Shown: piece after piece, positions 45,460 to 53,723 of the stretch
How the letters are laid out: the number at the start of each line of letters is the position of its first letter
How positions within the stretch are numbered: the first letter of the stretch is position 1
From: Athalassotoga saccharophila
GTDB lineage: Bacteria; Thermotogota; Thermotogae; Mesoaciditogales; Mesoaciditogaceae
Direction: 5' to 3'
DNA: 64,000 nt
Assembly: GCF_009936215.1 (NCBI RefSeq)
Contig: NZ_AP019551.1
Location: 589,501 to 653,500, forward strand
Program-made: the position numbers and the translations under genes
Notes under the pieces: generated by a model
Told to the model about the DNA's origin: nothing
Database searches by the model: none
The model's input: the letters and a program-made list of their open reading frames with translations, nothing else

Positions 45460-45668
45460 GCAAGTTTCTGTCCGTAAATTCGAAAAGAATAATAGAAATA
45501 CTTGAAAAAAATGGATTTGTTCTTGATAGAGTGAAAGGCTCTCATAGAATTTACTTTAATGAAAAGACAAAGAGGAGAGTTGTTGTTCCATTTCATAAAG
45601 TGGATCTTCCAATCGGTACTTTGCTTGAGATTCTGAAAGAGGCTGGCATATCGAGAGATGAACTGTAA
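45456..45668 (+). CDS. hicA: HicA-family mRNA interferase toxin, copy 2
   Basis: A 70-residue toxin. The catalytic region is LDRVKGSHRIYFNE, followed by VVVPFHKVDLPIGTLLEILKEAGI. The protein looks intact. Coupled to hicB through ATGA and followed by heptamer tract 8. Confidence 0.9.
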   Translation: MSKFLSVNSKRIIEILEKNGFVLDRVKGSHRIYFNEKTKRRVVVPFHKVDLPIGTLLEILKEAGISRDEL

Positions 45669-45680
45669 AAATAGTTAAAG

Positions 45681-45752
45681 AATTGTCCATTTTCAATTCT
45701 CAATTGTCAATTTTTTCCACCCGCCACGAGCCACAAGCCACCCGCCGTTTTT
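45681..45752 (+). repeat. Heptamer tract 8
   Basis: One AT block (ATTGTCC, ATTTTCA, ATTCTCA types), a T6 bridge and GC heptamers ACCCGCC, ACGAGCC, ACAAGCC types, without a promoter end. It lies beside the 3' end of the minus-strand ATPase gene. Confidence 0.87.
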
Positions 45753-45770
45753 AGAGGAGACATTTTGAGC

Positions 45771-47162
45771 CTAATATATCGAATCGAAGATTTTAAAAAG
45801 GTGCACGTTTTTATTCTCCCGAGCATAGTTTATCAACTCTTGTGAAAATGATGATTTTGAATAAATCAAAAATTCTGGTTTGGAAGTTAAATCAAAGTGT
45901 TTTTCGACTTTTTTTAAAAGATCGAACAAAATCTTAATATCGACAATCTTGTTGGTGTATTTGCATTCTCCGAATAAAGCTGGCTTTCCGCTTTTATCAA
46001 TCCCGACTATGTCTATTTCGTCATCTCCGTTCCACCATCGCCCTATTTTCAAAATTTCATGGTCAAAATATCTTTCAGATGCCAAAGCCGTTGCATTTTG
46101 CCTTGCCAACTCTTCGTAGACCAAACTTACGTGCTTTATGAATTCATCCTTAAACTTTTGAACAACGTATCCTATATTTCCAATTTCAAGGAAACTTCTA
46201 TTCGGATAAACGAATTTAAACCAAAAAGAGATGAAATTGTCTTTTAAGAAGTAAAGACCTTTTTTGCTTTTTTCAGGATTGATTTCAGTTATCGGGACAT
46301 CTCTGTAAAGCAGATCCATCTGGGCGAGTATGCTCAGGTAATAGCCAAGAGAGTTCTGTCCGACTTCCATTTTTGATGCTATTTCAGAAAGTTTATGGCT
46401 TCCATTTGCGATTGTTTTAAGTATTGAAAAGTACACTCCTATCTCTTTAAATTCTTTTCTAAGAAGAAAATATGGCTCTTCATACAAAAAACCGTTTTTG
46501 TCGAAAATGTGCTTTGATACATTTTCTTCCACCGTTCTTTCTATGTCAAAGACTTCTACGTATTTTGGAACACCACCTGTAACTGAGTAAAATTCAATGA
46601 TTTCTTCTATATTTTTGTCCTCGAAAAAACTTTTATAGTTTTCAAAGTTCAAGGGTTTCAAGTTGATCTGAGATGTTCTTCTTCCGTAAAGAGGGCTTGT
46701 GTAATTGAGAGTTTCTGCATACATCATGTTTATTATAGAACCACAAAGTATGAGCATGACTTTTCTTTTACTTAAAATTTCATCCCATATCTTTTGAATG
46801 ATGGAAGAAATGGATTTGTTTCCGGTGACAAGATACTGGTATTCGTCTATAACTATAACCATCTTTTGATCTCCGAATGAAATTAGATCGAAAATGTCGT
46901 ACCATGAAAGTCTGTTTTCAGGTCTTAAAACCCCAAGTTTGGTTTTTTCATAAGCAACCTCTTGAAACTGTTTAAGATTTGATTCTTCGCTTTCTTCGGT
47001 GGCAAGGAAATAAATTGATTTTTTGTTTTCAATAAACTTTTGAAGCAGCGTTGTTTTGCCAACCCGCCTTCTGCCGTATATGATGTAAAGATTGCTTTCG
47101 TTTGATGAAAAATCTGCTTCCATCCTTTTTAGTTCTGATTCTCTTCCGACAAAGGAAAACAT
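45771..47162 (-). CDS. Archaeal-type ATPase with a DUF234 nuclease-like domain
   Basis: A 463-residue P-loop protein. Walker A is YGRRRVGKTTLL (about 29-40), Walker B MVIVIDEYQYL (about 101-111), and GSIINMM is a sensor-like motif; a winged-helix region follows. The C-terminal DUF234 part has EIDIVGI followed by FGECKY, a PD-(D/E)xK-like nuclease pattern. Such ATPases occur in mobile, TA-like or defence contexts, but their function is not well known. On the minus strand TGCTATAAT and GGGAGGAG precede the start. It breaks the row of two-gene modules. Confidence 0.8.
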   Translation of the reverse strand: MFSFVGRESELKRMEADFSSNESNLYIIYGRRRVGKTTLLQKFIENKKSIYFLATEESEESNLKQFQEVAYEKTKLGVLRPENRLSWYDIFDLISFGDQKMVIVIDEYQYLVTGNKSISSIIQKIWDEILSKRKVMLILCGSIINMMYAETLNYTSPLYGRRTSQINLKPLNFENYKSFFEDKNIEEIIEFYSVTGGVPKYVEVFDIERTVEENVSKHIFDKNGFLYEEPYFLLRKEFKEIGVYFSILKTIANGSHKLSEIASKMEVGQNSLGYYLSILAQMDLLYRDVPITEINPEKSKKGLYFLKDNFISFWFKFVYPNRSFLEIGNIGYVVQKFKDEFIKHVSLVYEELARQNATALASERYFDHEILKIGRWWNGDDEIDIVGIDKSGKPALFGECKYTNKIVDIKILFDLLKKVEKHFDLTSKPEFLIYSKSSFSQELINYARENKNVHLFKIFDSIY

Positions 47163-47191
47163 TTCTATTACTCCTCCCGTGCTTTTAAAAA

Positions 47192-47200
47192 ATTATAGCA
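47192..47200 (-). promoter_or_regulatory. Extended -10 for the ATPase gene
   Basis: On the minus strand TG-C-TATAAT, with a palindrome AACTATAATAGTT at about 47203-47215 just upstream that could be an operator. Confidence 0.55.
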
Positions 47201-47285
47201 TAAACTATAATAGTTAAGACTATAAAAATGAGGATCTTTAATTCGATCCCGCATTACGTGCGGTATTACGAGAGAGTGTCTATCT

Positions 47286-47482
47286 TTTCCACCCCCTACG
47301 TGCTACCTTCTGTTTTTAATTGTCCATTTTCAATTCTCAATTGTCCATTTTTCCACCCGCTACGTGCCACAAGTCACCTGCTGTCTTTAATTGTCCATTT
47401 TCCATTCTCAATTGTCAATTCTTTTCCACCCGCCACGAGCCACAAGCCACCCGCCATTTTGTTGTATAATGAATCGAGGTGG
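47286..47482 (+). repeat. Heptamer tract 9, three rounds, ending in a promoter
   Basis: GC and AT blocks alternate three times, with units such as ACGTGCT, ATTGTCC, ACAAGTC and ACGAGCC. The last GC block leads through ATTTTGT into TGTATAAT and GAGGTGGT. It fills the 47.17-47.48 kb gap. Confidence 0.88.
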
Positions 47483-47483
47483 T
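47464..47483 (+). promoter_or_regulatory. Repeat-borne -10 and SD for hicBA copy 3
   Basis: TATAAT (47465-47470) directly after a G of TTG, then GAGGTGGT at 47476-47483, three bases before ATG 47487: a slightly decayed version of the common end. Confidence 0.6.
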
Positions 47484-47486
47484 TTG

Positions 47487-47693
47487 ATGAGAGCATTTAC
47501 CGTTTTGATTGAAAAGGATGAAGATGATTGGCTTGTTGGAAAGGTTGTCGAACTTCCAGGCTGTTTTACTCAAGCAAAAACTCTTGATGAATTGATGGGC
47601 AGAATGCGTGAGGCCATAGAAGGATACCTTGAGGTTGAAGATATTTCAAATGAAAAGATAGAATTCGTAGGCGTTCAAGAGATAGCCTTATGA
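47487..47693 (+). CDS. hicB: HicB-family antitoxin, copy 3
   Basis: A 68-residue HicB starting MRAFTVLIEKDEDD, very like copy 1 at its N-terminus (MRVFTVVIEKDEDG), then LVGKVVELPGCFTQAKTLDELMGRM when read in pieces. Its coupled hicA is frameshifted, so this antitoxin may now stand alone. Regulated by the repeat-borne promoter. Confidence 0.87.
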   Translation: MRAFTVLIEKDEDDWLVGKVVELPGCFTQAKTLDELMGRMREAIEGYLEVEDISNEKIEFVGVQEIAL

Positions 47694-47919
47694 GTCCACA
47701 ATTACCAAGGATTTCTGACTCCGATATGGTTGCTTTTCTCAAACTAAAAGGCTTTTCCGTTGTAAGAATACGCGGAAGTCATCATGTACTTAAAACAACA
47801 ATGGAAAAATTGTTGTCGTACCAGTTCACTTAAAAGAAACTCTTGGTCCAGGGATTATAGTGGCAATTTTGAGACAATCAGAAATTTCGATGAAAGAATA
47901 CATAGGCTTCTTTTCTTAA
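47690..47919 (+). pseudogene. hicA: HicA toxin gene, frameshifted (copy 3)
   Basis: ATG 47690 reads a normal HicA N-terminus up to VRIRGSHHVLK, then goes out of frame near 47795 and stops at 47833-47835. From the same place the -1 frame continues as NNGKIVVVPVHLKETLGPG and ends at 47919 with EYIGFFS, the missing C-terminal half. One base has been lost around TTAAAACAACAATGG. No good slippery heptamer is present in frame, so inactivation or a sequence error is more likely than programmed frameshifting. Confidence 0.83.
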
Positions 47920-47926
47920 TTCCTTT

Positions 47927-47972
47927 CCGTCCACTACCCGCCACGAGCCACCTGCCATTTTCATGTTATAAT
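47927..47972 (+). repeat. Heptamer tract 10, short, with a promoter end
   Basis: Three GC heptamers (ACTACCC-type start, ACGAGCC, ACCTGCC), ATTTTCA and TGTTATAAT. It is the last tract and borders the core operon. Confidence 0.8.
47964..47972 (+). promoter_or_regulatory. Repeat-borne extended -10 upstream of the 48-61 kb gene run
   Basis: TG-T-TATAAT (TATAAT 47967-47972), 28 bases before ATG 48000, where GGAGG (47991-47995) is the ribosome-binding site. It is the only promoter-like sequence I can find before this operon. Confidence 0.6.
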
Positions 47973-47999
47973 TAATTGATTTTAATTTATGGAGGATAT

Positions 48000-48773
48000 A
48001 TGATAGCCGTTATAACAGATCACGGATCGGATGATCTATTCATGGGTGTTTTAAAGGGCAATTTCTCTTATTTGCTTCCGAAGGAGGAGATCATAGAGGT
48101 TACGCGCCCAATAAGTTTTGGGGATTCTTATGTCGCCTCGTGCATAGCCGAACGTCTTGCGTGCCATTTGCCAAAATCGACCATTTTTATGATAGTTGTC
48201 GATGGTCAAAATGAGAGTGCAAGAAGACCTGTTGGGCTTCGCACAAAAGATGACAGGATCTTTATAGGCTTTGATAATGGTACCTTTACACTTCCAATAG
48301 AAAGATTTGGATTGAAACAGATAAGGGAAATAGATGTTCCTGAGGTCAAATTTTCCCTTTCTTTTACGAGATCTGTCCTTGATATCCTTATTCCCGTTGC
48401 CGTCGATCTTTCGAAAGGAAGAAATTTTGAGAGTATAGGAAGTATATACATGACTTTTTACGATCTCAAGCACAAAAGGGCAGGAATAGTCGATGGAAAA
48501 ATAAAAGGAGAGGTTGCTTTTATAAACGAACGCGGAGATATTTCTACGAATATACCTTTTGATTATCTCGAAAAGATGGGTCTTTCTCAGGAGGATAAAC
48601 TCAAGATCAACGGCAAATTATCAAGTATATCTCTCGATAGAAGGGCCGGACGAAAAAATGAACTCATCGTTTGCGAAGGACTGGGTGGATACGTCGAGAT
48701 AACGTCCCGGTATTCCCGGGCGGGAGAGATTTTGAATCTTCCGTCAAGATCAGAGATAGTCTTGGAGGTTTGA
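48000..48773 (+). CDS. SAM hydrolase (S-adenosyl-L-methionine hydroxide adenosyltransferase, DUF62)
   Basis: A 257-residue enzyme of the fluorinase-like fold that uses water to split SAM into adenosine and methionine. The start AVITDHGSDDLFMGVLKG and the later FIGFDNGTFTLPIERFG, ADLSKGR-like and GEVAFINERGDISTNIP stretches follow the family. ATG 48000 with GGAGG five bases upstream. It is the first gene of a 12-gene run; the next gene starts four bases after its stop. Adenosine made here could feed the purine phosphorylases at 20-22 kb, which is an inference. Confidence 0.85.
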   Translation: MIAVITDHGSDDLFMGVLKGNFSYLLPKEEIIEVTRPISFGDSYVASCIAERLACHLPKSTIFMIVVDGQNESARRPVGLRTKDDRIFIGFDNGTFTLPIERFGLKQIREIDVPEVKFSLSFTRSVLDILIPVAVDLSKGRNFESIGSIYMTFYDLKHKRAGIVDGKIKGEVAFINERGDISTNIPFDYLEKMGLSQEDKLKINGKLSSISLDRRAGRKNELIVCEGLGGYVEITSRYSRAGEILNLPSRSEIVLEV

Positions 48774-48776
48774 ACT

Positions 48777-50126
48777 TTGAAGATATGGCCATTTTCGAGA
48801 AGTGAAAGTTCGACCACATACGGCACGGTCATTTCGATCTTTCTCATGGCTTTGATAGGATTTATAGAGGTTTTCATTTACGTGCTTTTTTACCCCCCAC
48901 CTCTTCAGTACTGGCTTATAATGATCTCGATGGATCTTGTTATTTATTTTGCCTCCTCTATCTTTCTTTTCCAATTTTTAAGCGAACCTTTGATCCAACT
49001 TTTAAACAGGGTAAAGCATACTTCCATAACTCTTAATCCAGTCCCGCAGAAGGGGTTAAGGGGCGAGTTTGGCGAGATTTTAAGAGACGTTGACAGGCTT
49101 GCCGAGACTTTGAAAAGGGAAAGGGAAGGTTTGCTTGAGACCTACAGCGAATACAGAAATATAGTCGAATCTCTCGACGAAGGCATTCTTACAGTCGATG
49201 AAAACAAAGACATAGCGACTATGAACAAGGGACTCGAGAGGATCTTTTCGACAACGCGAGGCCAGTGGAAGGGAAGACAGTTCGAGGAGTTTTTGCGCTT
49301 CTACGGTATTATCCTTGATGAGACCAAAAATGTCGTTAGGGTCAAAACTCTCGATAAAAGGCTTATCTTTCAGGAGATACCCATGAATACCTCTCACTCT
49401 TTGATGCTTTACATCTTCGAAGATATAACGGCTCTTTCGAATCTCGAAAAGGCCCTCGGGCGGGCCGAGCAACTCGCCCTTCTCGGTAAGATGACGGCCT
49501 CTATAGCCCACGAGATAAAGACCCCTCTCGCTTCTATGAAACTTTCGGTCCAGTTGCTCAAAAGACAGACAGAAGGCATTTCAGACGAGGCACGCGAGAC
49601 TCTCGATATTCTCGACAAAGAGATAAGAAGACTTGAGGAGAGATCGATGCAATTTCTAACCTTTTCGAAGACTACCTACGATCTAAAGCCACTTAACGTT
49701 GTAGATGTGCTGGAAGAGTCTATAAAACTTGCGCGCATAAGGGCAAGGGAGAGGGGAATATCTATAGAATTTACAAAGTTGACAGACAAACTCGTGATTG
49801 AAGGAGATGACAACGCCCTTAATTCTGCCTTTTTAAATGTGCTTGTCAATGCGATGGACGCATCGAGGGACAATGAAAAGATAGAGGTCAAAATCGAGAA
49901 GATGAAAAATTATGCGCTTATTACATTCACAGATCATGGAAGTGGAATTCCACCCGATTATATGGATTATCTTTTTGAGCCATTTTTCACGCTTAAGACC
50001 AATGGAACGGGACTTGGCATGAGTATAGTCAGAAGGGTTGTCAATTCTCATGGCGGAAGGGTTGAGGTTAAAAGTCAAAAGGAAGTTGGCACGAGTGTTA
50101 TTATAAGGTTGCCGCTTTCGAGGTGA
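48777..50126 (+). CDS. Sensor histidine kinase (NtrB-like)
   Basis: A 449-residue membrane kinase. Two helices (about 15-38 and 46-70) are separated by a very short loop. A HAMP-like linker and a PAS domain (about 125-230) follow. The phosphoacceptor His245 is in ASIAHEIKTPLASMKLS. The N box (NVLVNAMDAS) and G boxes (DHGSGIP, GTGLGMSIVRRVV) are intact. TTG 48777 has GGAGG eight bases upstream. It pairs with the sigma-54 response regulator right after it. Confidence 0.93.
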   Translation: MKIWPFSRSESSTTYGTVISIFLMALIGFIEVFIYVLFYPPPLQYWLIMISMDLVIYFASSIFLFQFLSEPLIQLLNRVKHTSITLNPVPQKGLRGEFGEILRDVDRLAETLKREREGLLETYSEYRNIVESLDEGILTVDENKDIATMNKGLERIFSTTRGQWKGRQFEEFLRFYGIILDETKNVVRVKTLDKRLIFQEIPMNTSHSLMLYIFEDITALSNLEKALGRAEQLALLGKMTASIAHEIKTPLASMKLSVQLLKRQTEGISDEARETLDILDKEIRRLEERSMQFLTFSKTTYDLKPLNVVDVLEESIKLARIRARERGISIEFTKLTDKLVIEGDDNALNSAFLNVLVNAMDASRDNEKIEVKIEKMKNYALITFTDHGSGIPPDYMDYLFEPFFTLKTNGTGLGMSIVRRVVNSHGGRVEVKSQKEVGTSVIIRLPLSR

Positions 50127-50130
50127 TTTT

Positions 50131-51462
50131 ATGGCGAGAATTCTTGTGATTGAAGATGATTTGAGCCTTAACAAACTCGTCTGTCGATCTCTCGATCTCG
50201 ATGGTCATTCCGTCAAAAGTGTCAAGACAAAGTCGGACGCTTTAAAAGAGATCGAGAACAACTCTTACGATCTCGTCCTTCTCGATCTTATGCTCCCAGA
50301 TGGAAATGGAATGGACCTAATCGAGAGGATAGTGAGAGATTCTGCCGTTATAGTGATAAGTGCCCATGCAGATGTCAACATGGCCGTCAAAGCCGTTCAG
50401 ATGGGCGCTTTCAATTTCATTCCAAAGCCATTCGAACTTGAAAATCTAACGATAGAGGTAAATCGCGCGCTTGAGACGAGAAGCCTTAAACTCGAAAATA
50501 TCTCGCTAAAACTTCCAACCAAGATAGTTGGCGAGAGTCCCTCGATAAGGAAGTTAAGGGATATGATTCAAATCGTCGCGTCGAGAGATGTGCCGGTCTT
50601 TATAACGGGCGAATCCGGTACCGGAAAGGAACTCGTCGCGAGATCTATCTGGGAGTTGAGCACGAGATCGAAAAGTCCATTCGTCGCAGTTAATTGCGGG
50701 GCTATTCCCGAAGACCTTTTCGAATCCGAACTTTTTGGATACGAGCGTGGAGCCTTTACCGGCGCGAACACCTCAAAGCCCGGAAAGTTCGAGATGGCAG
50801 ATGGAGGTGTCATCTTTCTCGACGAGATAGGAGAATTACCAAAGAATGTGCAGGTCAAATTGCTTCGTGTGCTTGAAAATTCGCAAATCGAAAGGCTTGG
50901 AGGCGTTGAGCCTATACACATAAATGTGCGCGTCTTATCCGCGACGAACAGAAATATCGAAGAGGAGGTCAAAGCCGGGAATTTCAGGGACGATCTTTAT
51001 TACAGGATAAATGTTGTCAGGATAGAGGTTCCTCCTTTAAGGGATAGAATCGAGGATATTCCACTTTTGGCCGATTATTTCGCGAAACTTTACTCAAAGC
51101 AGATGCAGGTCGAATACAGGCCATTTTCTCAAAAGGCTTTGAATTTTTTGAAGTCCTACCCATTTCCCGGAAATATAAGGGAATTGCAGAACATAGTTAA
51201 ATCTGCCCTTATATTCGCGAGGGGAAAGGAGATAGAGATAGAGGATCTCTCGAATCAAATTCAGGACGTGGAGAAGAATTACGTGAAGATTCAGATAGGA
51301 GAAAGTCTCGAATCGGCCGAGAGGAAGATAATCGAGGCGACTTTGGAGTATTTCAACGGAAATAAAACTCAGGCCGCAAAGGCGCTCAATATAGGGCTTA
51401 GCACACTGCACAACAAATTGAATCAATGGAGGGAAGACAGTGAAGATCAAAGTTCTGGATAA
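50131..51462 (+). CDS. Sigma-54-dependent response regulator (NtrC family)
   Basis: 443 residues: a receiver domain with Asp52 ([11 protein letters not shown]), an AAA+ domain with Walker A GESGTGKE from residue 160 and the sigma-54 contact loop GAFTGA at 207-212, and a C-terminal Fis-type helix-turn-helix ([20 protein letters not shown]). It should activate sigma-54 promoters after phosphorylation by the adjacent kinase. Target genes are not visible. Its last 23 bases overlap thyX. Confidence 0.95.
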   Translation: MARILVIEDDLSLNKLVCRSLDLDGHSVKSVKTKSDALKEIENNSYDLVLLDLMLPDGNGMDLIERIVRDSAVIVISAHADVNMAVKAVQMGAFNFIPKPFELENLTIEVNRALETRSLKLENISLKLPTKIVGESPSIRKLRDMIQIVASRDVPVFITGESGTGKELVARSIWELSTRSKSPFVAVNCGAIPEDLFESELFGYERGAFTGANTSKPGKFEMADGGVIFLDEIGELPKNVQVKLLRVLENSQIERLGGVEPIHINVRVLSATNRNIEEEVKAGNFRDDLYYRINVVRIEVPPLRDRIEDIPLLADYFAKLYSKQMQVEYRPFSQKALNFLKSYPFPGNIRELQNIVKSALIFARGKEIEIEDLSNQIQDVEKNYVKIQIGESLESAERKIIEATLEYFNGNKTQAAKALNIGLSTLHNKLNQWREDSEDQSSG

Positions 51463-52063
51463 GGGTTATGTCGAGATGGTGGACCTTCTCGGAGGAGATA
51501 TGGCCGCCGTCAGATCTGCGAGGATTTCTTACATGTCCAAATCGGATCCGCGAAGGGACGAAAAACTCATAGAACTGCTTGCCAAACTCGGTCATGAATC
51601 TCCATTTGAACATATAGTCTTTACCTTTTACATCAAGGCACCGATCTTTGTTGCCAGACAATGGATGCGCCACAGAATCGCGAGCATCAATGAAAGATCC
51701 GGAAGGTTTACCGAATTTGAAGAAGAGTTCTACGTGCCTGATCCAGAAAGAAGCGACAACAACACGGACATGATGCGCGAGGCTATGGAAGGCTCGTTCC
51801 GCGTTTACAAAGAATTGATCTCGAAGGGCGTCAAAAAGGAGGTTGCGAGGATGGTTTTGCCTCTCAGCCTTTATACCGAATGGTACTGGACTGTCAACGC
51901 GAGAAGCCTTATGAATTTTTTGAATCAGAGGGCAGATTCGCACGCTCAGTACGAGATCCAAAGGTACGCGATAGCCGTTGCCGAATGTTTTAAGAATGCG
52001 TGTCCTCTTACTTATAATGCTTTTTTAAAGCATATTTATAAAGGTAATTTATTGGAGGCCTGA
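51440..52063 (+). CDS. thyX: Flavin-dependent thymidylate synthase
   Basis: A 207-residue FAD enzyme that makes dTMP from dUMP with methylene-tetrahydrofolate. The ThyX motif [14 protein letters not shown] spans residues 77-90, matching RHRx7S. GTG 51440 with GGAGGGA upstream lies inside the response-regulator 3' end. Followed by rnc two bases after its stop. Confidence 0.96.
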   Translation: MKIKVLDKGYVEMVDLLGGDMAAVRSARISYMSKSDPRRDEKLIELLAKLGHESPFEHIVFTFYIKAPIFVARQWMRHRIASINERSGRFTEFEEEFYVPDPERSDNNTDMMREAMEGSFRVYKELISKGVKKEVARMVLPLSLYTEWYWTVNARSLMNFLNQRADSHAQYEIQRYAIAVAECFKNACPLTYNAFLKHIYKGNLLEA

Positions 52064-52065
52064 TT

Positions 52066-52755
52066 TTGGACAAAAGAGTCGAGGAGATTTTAAAGATATT
52101 GGACATAAACAAAGAATTGCCCTTTCCAGATCTTTTCATGGTTGCGATAACACATAGTTCTTACGCGAATGAAAACAGGGTTGAGTCTTACGAAAGACTT
52201 GAATTTCTCGGCGACGCGCTTGTCGGACTTGTCATAGCCCACAACGCCTTCGAACTTTTCAAAGACATAAACGAGGGCGAACTTGCAAAGATAAAGGCAG
52301 TCGTCGGCAGTGAGAAGGTACTCGCCGAGGTTAGCAAAGAGATAGGCCTTTCTAAACTCGTCCTCGTTGGAAAGAGTTTGAGTTCGGCCTCGGCAGGAGA
52401 ACTCGATTCGATCTACGCCGACACATTTGAATCTGTGATGGCCGCGGTCTTTTTAAATCTTGGCTTTGATGAGACCGAAGAGATGATATCGCGCCTTTTG
52501 AATGAGAAGATATTGGAAGTCATAGAGAAAAAATTGTTTTTCGATTACAAGACCGCACTGCAGGAATATACTCAAAGTAAGTTCATGAACCTTCCCGAAT
52601 ACGTGCTTATCGAAGAAAGTGGCCCTCCTCACAGAAGAAATTACGTATTCGAAGTCAGGATAAATGGAGAGGTTTACGGCAGAGGATACGGAAGATCTAA
52701 AAAAGAGGCCGAACAGGTGGCCGCGAAGATGGCGTACAAGAGGCTGAAAGAATGA
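52066..52755 (+). CDS. rnc: Ribonuclease III
   Basis: 229 residues. The signature ERLEFLGDALVG has catalytic Glu46 and Asp50; the second acidic pair lies in YADTFESVMAAVF. The C-terminal double-stranded-RNA-binding domain runs from about residue 160 (DYKTALQEYTQ) to the end. It processes rRNA precursors and other duplex RNA. TTG 52066 with GGAGG upstream. The order rnc - radical SAM - smc is found in other bacteria. Confidence 0.96.
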   Translation: MDKRVEEILKILDINKELPFPDLFMVAITHSSYANENRVESYERLEFLGDALVGLVIAHNAFELFKDINEGELAKIKAVVGSEKVLAEVSKEIGLSKLVLVGKSLSSASAGELDSIYADTFESVMAAVFLNLGFDETEEMISRLLNEKILEVIEKKLFFDYKTALQEYTQSKFMNLPEYVLIEESGPPHRRNYVFEVRINGEVYGRGYGRSKKEAEQVAAKMAYKRLKE

Positions 52756-53723
52756 AGGTTATTCCCATCTTTTTTCCAAATGCCGGATGCAAGCACAGAT
52801 GCGTCTTTTGCAACGAATGGATGGCGACGATGAAGACCATTCCCGTCTCCATCGAGGATGAGGTGGTAAATGCCTGCCGGATTTACCATGCCGATGAAGA
52901 TTCAGAAATAGGCCTTTACGGCGGGACCTTCACGGCAATGGAAAACTGGAGGGAGATTTTAAAGACAGTCCACGATGTGGCATTAAGAGTCGGGGTAAAA
53001 GGTATAAGAATATCAACAAGGCCGGACGAGATAAAGGATGTAGACTTTCTCGTCGATAATGGTGTCATGCATGTTGAAATTGGCGCTCAATCGATGGTCG
53101 AGAGGGTGCTTGTGGCATCGAAGAGAAATCACACGGCCGAAGATGTTGTAGTTGCGGCAAGAAGATTGAAGGAGGCGGGAATAAAAGTCTCAATCCATCT
53201 TATGACAGGCCTTCCGAATGATTCGAAAAGGGACGATATATATTCGGCCTTCGAGGTTGCCAAACTCCGTCCAGATAGCGTGAGAATCCATCCTACTCTC
53301 GTTTTGAAAAATACCGAACTTGAAAGGCTCTTTCTTTCCGGTGATTATGTCCCTCAAACTCTCGACGATGCCGTGGATGTGGTCTCCGATATGATAACCA
53401 TATTCAAAAATGATAAAATACAGATAGAAAGAATCGGGATGTATCAAGATAGCGAAACGATCGTCAATGTTGTGGCAGGGCCTTATCATCCGGCCTTTGG
53501 AGAGATGGCGCTCTCGGCTATGTACAAAAAATTCATAGATTCGGTCGGAGCGTTGGGTGTATGCGGACCGAAAAATATGAGATCGCAGATAATAGGAAGA
53601 AACAGGATAAAGATACCATTCGAAGAGAGTGAATATGTCTGTGCCATTGTCAGGAATAAGCGCGTTTATTTCGATGATTGGGCCGAACTTTACGTGTCAA
53701 GGCTCGGGGAGTTGATCGGGTGA
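52752..53723 (+). CDS. Elp3-like radical SAM protein
   Basis: A 323-residue radical SAM protein with the CxxxCxxC cluster motif in NAGCKHRCVFCNEW near the N-terminus. ISTRPDEI, VEIGAQSM and HLMTGLPND are typical of the Elp3/COG1243-like group. Unlike Elp3 it has no acetyltransferase domain. It is regularly found between rnc and smc, but its substrate is not known. The start overlaps rnc, and the stop overlaps the smc start. Confidence 0.85.
   Translation: MKVIPIFFPNAGCKHRCVFCNEWMATMKTIPVSIEDEVVNACRIYHADEDSEIGLYGGTFTAMENWREILKTVHDVALRVGVKGIRISTRPDEIKDVDFLVDNGVMHVEIGAQSMVERVLVASKRNHTAEDVVVAARRLKEAGIKVSIHLMTGLPNDSKRDDIYSAFEVAKLRPDSVRIHPTLVLKNTELERLFLSGDYVPQTLDDAVDVVSDMITIFKNDKIQIERIGMYQDSETIVNVVAGPYHPAFGEMALSAMYKKFIDSVGALGVCGPKNMRSQIIGRNRIKIPFEESEYVCAIVRNKRVYFDDWAELYVSRLGELIG

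Noticed and set aside
47785-47805. Programmed -1 frameshift in hicA copy 3
   Set aside because: The zero-frame codons CTT AAA ACA do not allow re-pairing after slipping back one base, and no stem follows at the right distance.
53678-53719. Longer N-terminus for SMC
   Set aside because: The extra 14 residues lie inside the preceding radical SAM gene, and SMC proteins begin at the MRLVRLEIEGFKSFG segment.
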